From contig USDU01000151.1 in assembly GCA_900553635.1 (NCBI GenBank), forward strand, positions 1 through 6,496: a stretch of 6,496 nucleotides of DNA, written 5' to 3'. The DNA is from an uncultured Lachnospiraceae bacterium (GTDB taxonomy: Bacteria; Bacillota_A; Clostridia; Lachnospirales; Lachnospiraceae). Positions 6,314-6,496 of the stretch are shown here, piece by piece. The first letter of the stretch is position 1. Every line of letters starts with the position of its first letter. The translations under genes and the position numbers were made by a program. The notes below the pieces were generated by a model that saw only the letters and a program-made list of their open reading frames with translations, had not been told where the DNA came from and did not search any database.

Positions 6314-6496
6314 ATGGCATTTAAGATTATTACGGATTCGGCAACGGATCTGCCCAAGGAGATTATCGAGAAATACAAGCTTCATGTGATTCCGACGCCG
6401 GTAACCATTGATGGAACGGATTATTTTGACGGCAAGACCATTTTCCCGGAGGATTTCTACCGGATTCAGGCGCAAGGGACTGATATCAAGACCTAC
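6314..6496 (+). CDS. DegV family protein, 3'-truncated by the window end
   Basis: Only the first 61 codons are present. The opening FKIITDSATDLPKEI is the DegV family signature; TDSATDLP is the conserved loop at the start of the DegV fold. IPTPVTIDGTDYFDGKT and the EDFYR segment also fit. DegV proteins bind a long-chain fatty acid, and some (FakB) present it to the kinase FakA for phosphorylation and entry into phospholipid synthesis. Whether this copy is a FakB partner cannot be told from the N-terminus. The start is set by AGGGGAG at 6301-6307, six bases before the ATG. The 75-base gap after nadE shows no hairpin terminator and no well-spaced promoter. The reading frame is still open at the last base. 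Confidence 0.9.
   Translation, partial: MAFKIITDSATDLPKEIIEKYKLHVIPTPVTIDGTDYFDGKTIFPEDFYRIQAQGTDIKTY

Overview
The window looks like chromosomal DNA of a Gram-positive anaerobe in the Clostridia, most likely Lachnospiraceae. The basis is the gene order murB–rapZ–whiA–HPr-like, followed by an ordinary set of Firmicutes housekeeping genes (class I methyltransferase, Hsp33, glutamine-dependent NAD synthetase, DegV), moderately GC-rich coding sequence and strong AGGAG-type ribosome binding sites. The genus cannot be fixed from this sequence. Every gene is on the + strand.

Bases 1-29 are not genomic. They match the 3' part of the Illumina TruSeq read-2/index adapter, so position 1 is a contig end with untrimmed adapter. 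Genomic sequence begins at about base 30, inside murB.

Region 1 (30-2522) is the tail of a cell-wall/regulatory operon: the C-terminal part of MurB, the nucleotide-binding adapter RapZ (YvcJ), the WhiA DNA-binding protein and a small HPr-fold protein, closed by a strong intrinsic terminator at 2487-2522. The HPr-like protein has Glu at the position of the PTS phosphorylation site His15 but keeps Ser46. It should therefore behave like Crh, a regulator, rather than as a sugar-transport phosphocarrier. RapZ carries Arg where the Walker A Lys normally sits. The yvcK gene found between rapZ and whiA in Bacillus subtilis is absent here.

Region 2 (2514-6238) starts with a probable extended -10 promoter tucked against the terminator T-tract. 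It contains a class I SAM-dependent methyltransferase, hslO (redox chaperone Hsp33) and nadE (two-domain glutamine-dependent NAD+ synthetase). No terminator is visible between these genes, so they are probably co-transcribed. Region 3 (6239-6496) is a 75-base gap and the first 61 codons of a DegV-family fatty-acid-binding protein cut by the window end.

I found no mobile element, CRISPR array, tRNA, rRNA, riboswitch or novel multigene system. The window is an ordinary core-genome segment. The points worth a second look are the adapter, the His15-to-Glu HPr-like protein, the Walker A substitution in RapZ and the tight terminator/promoter junction.
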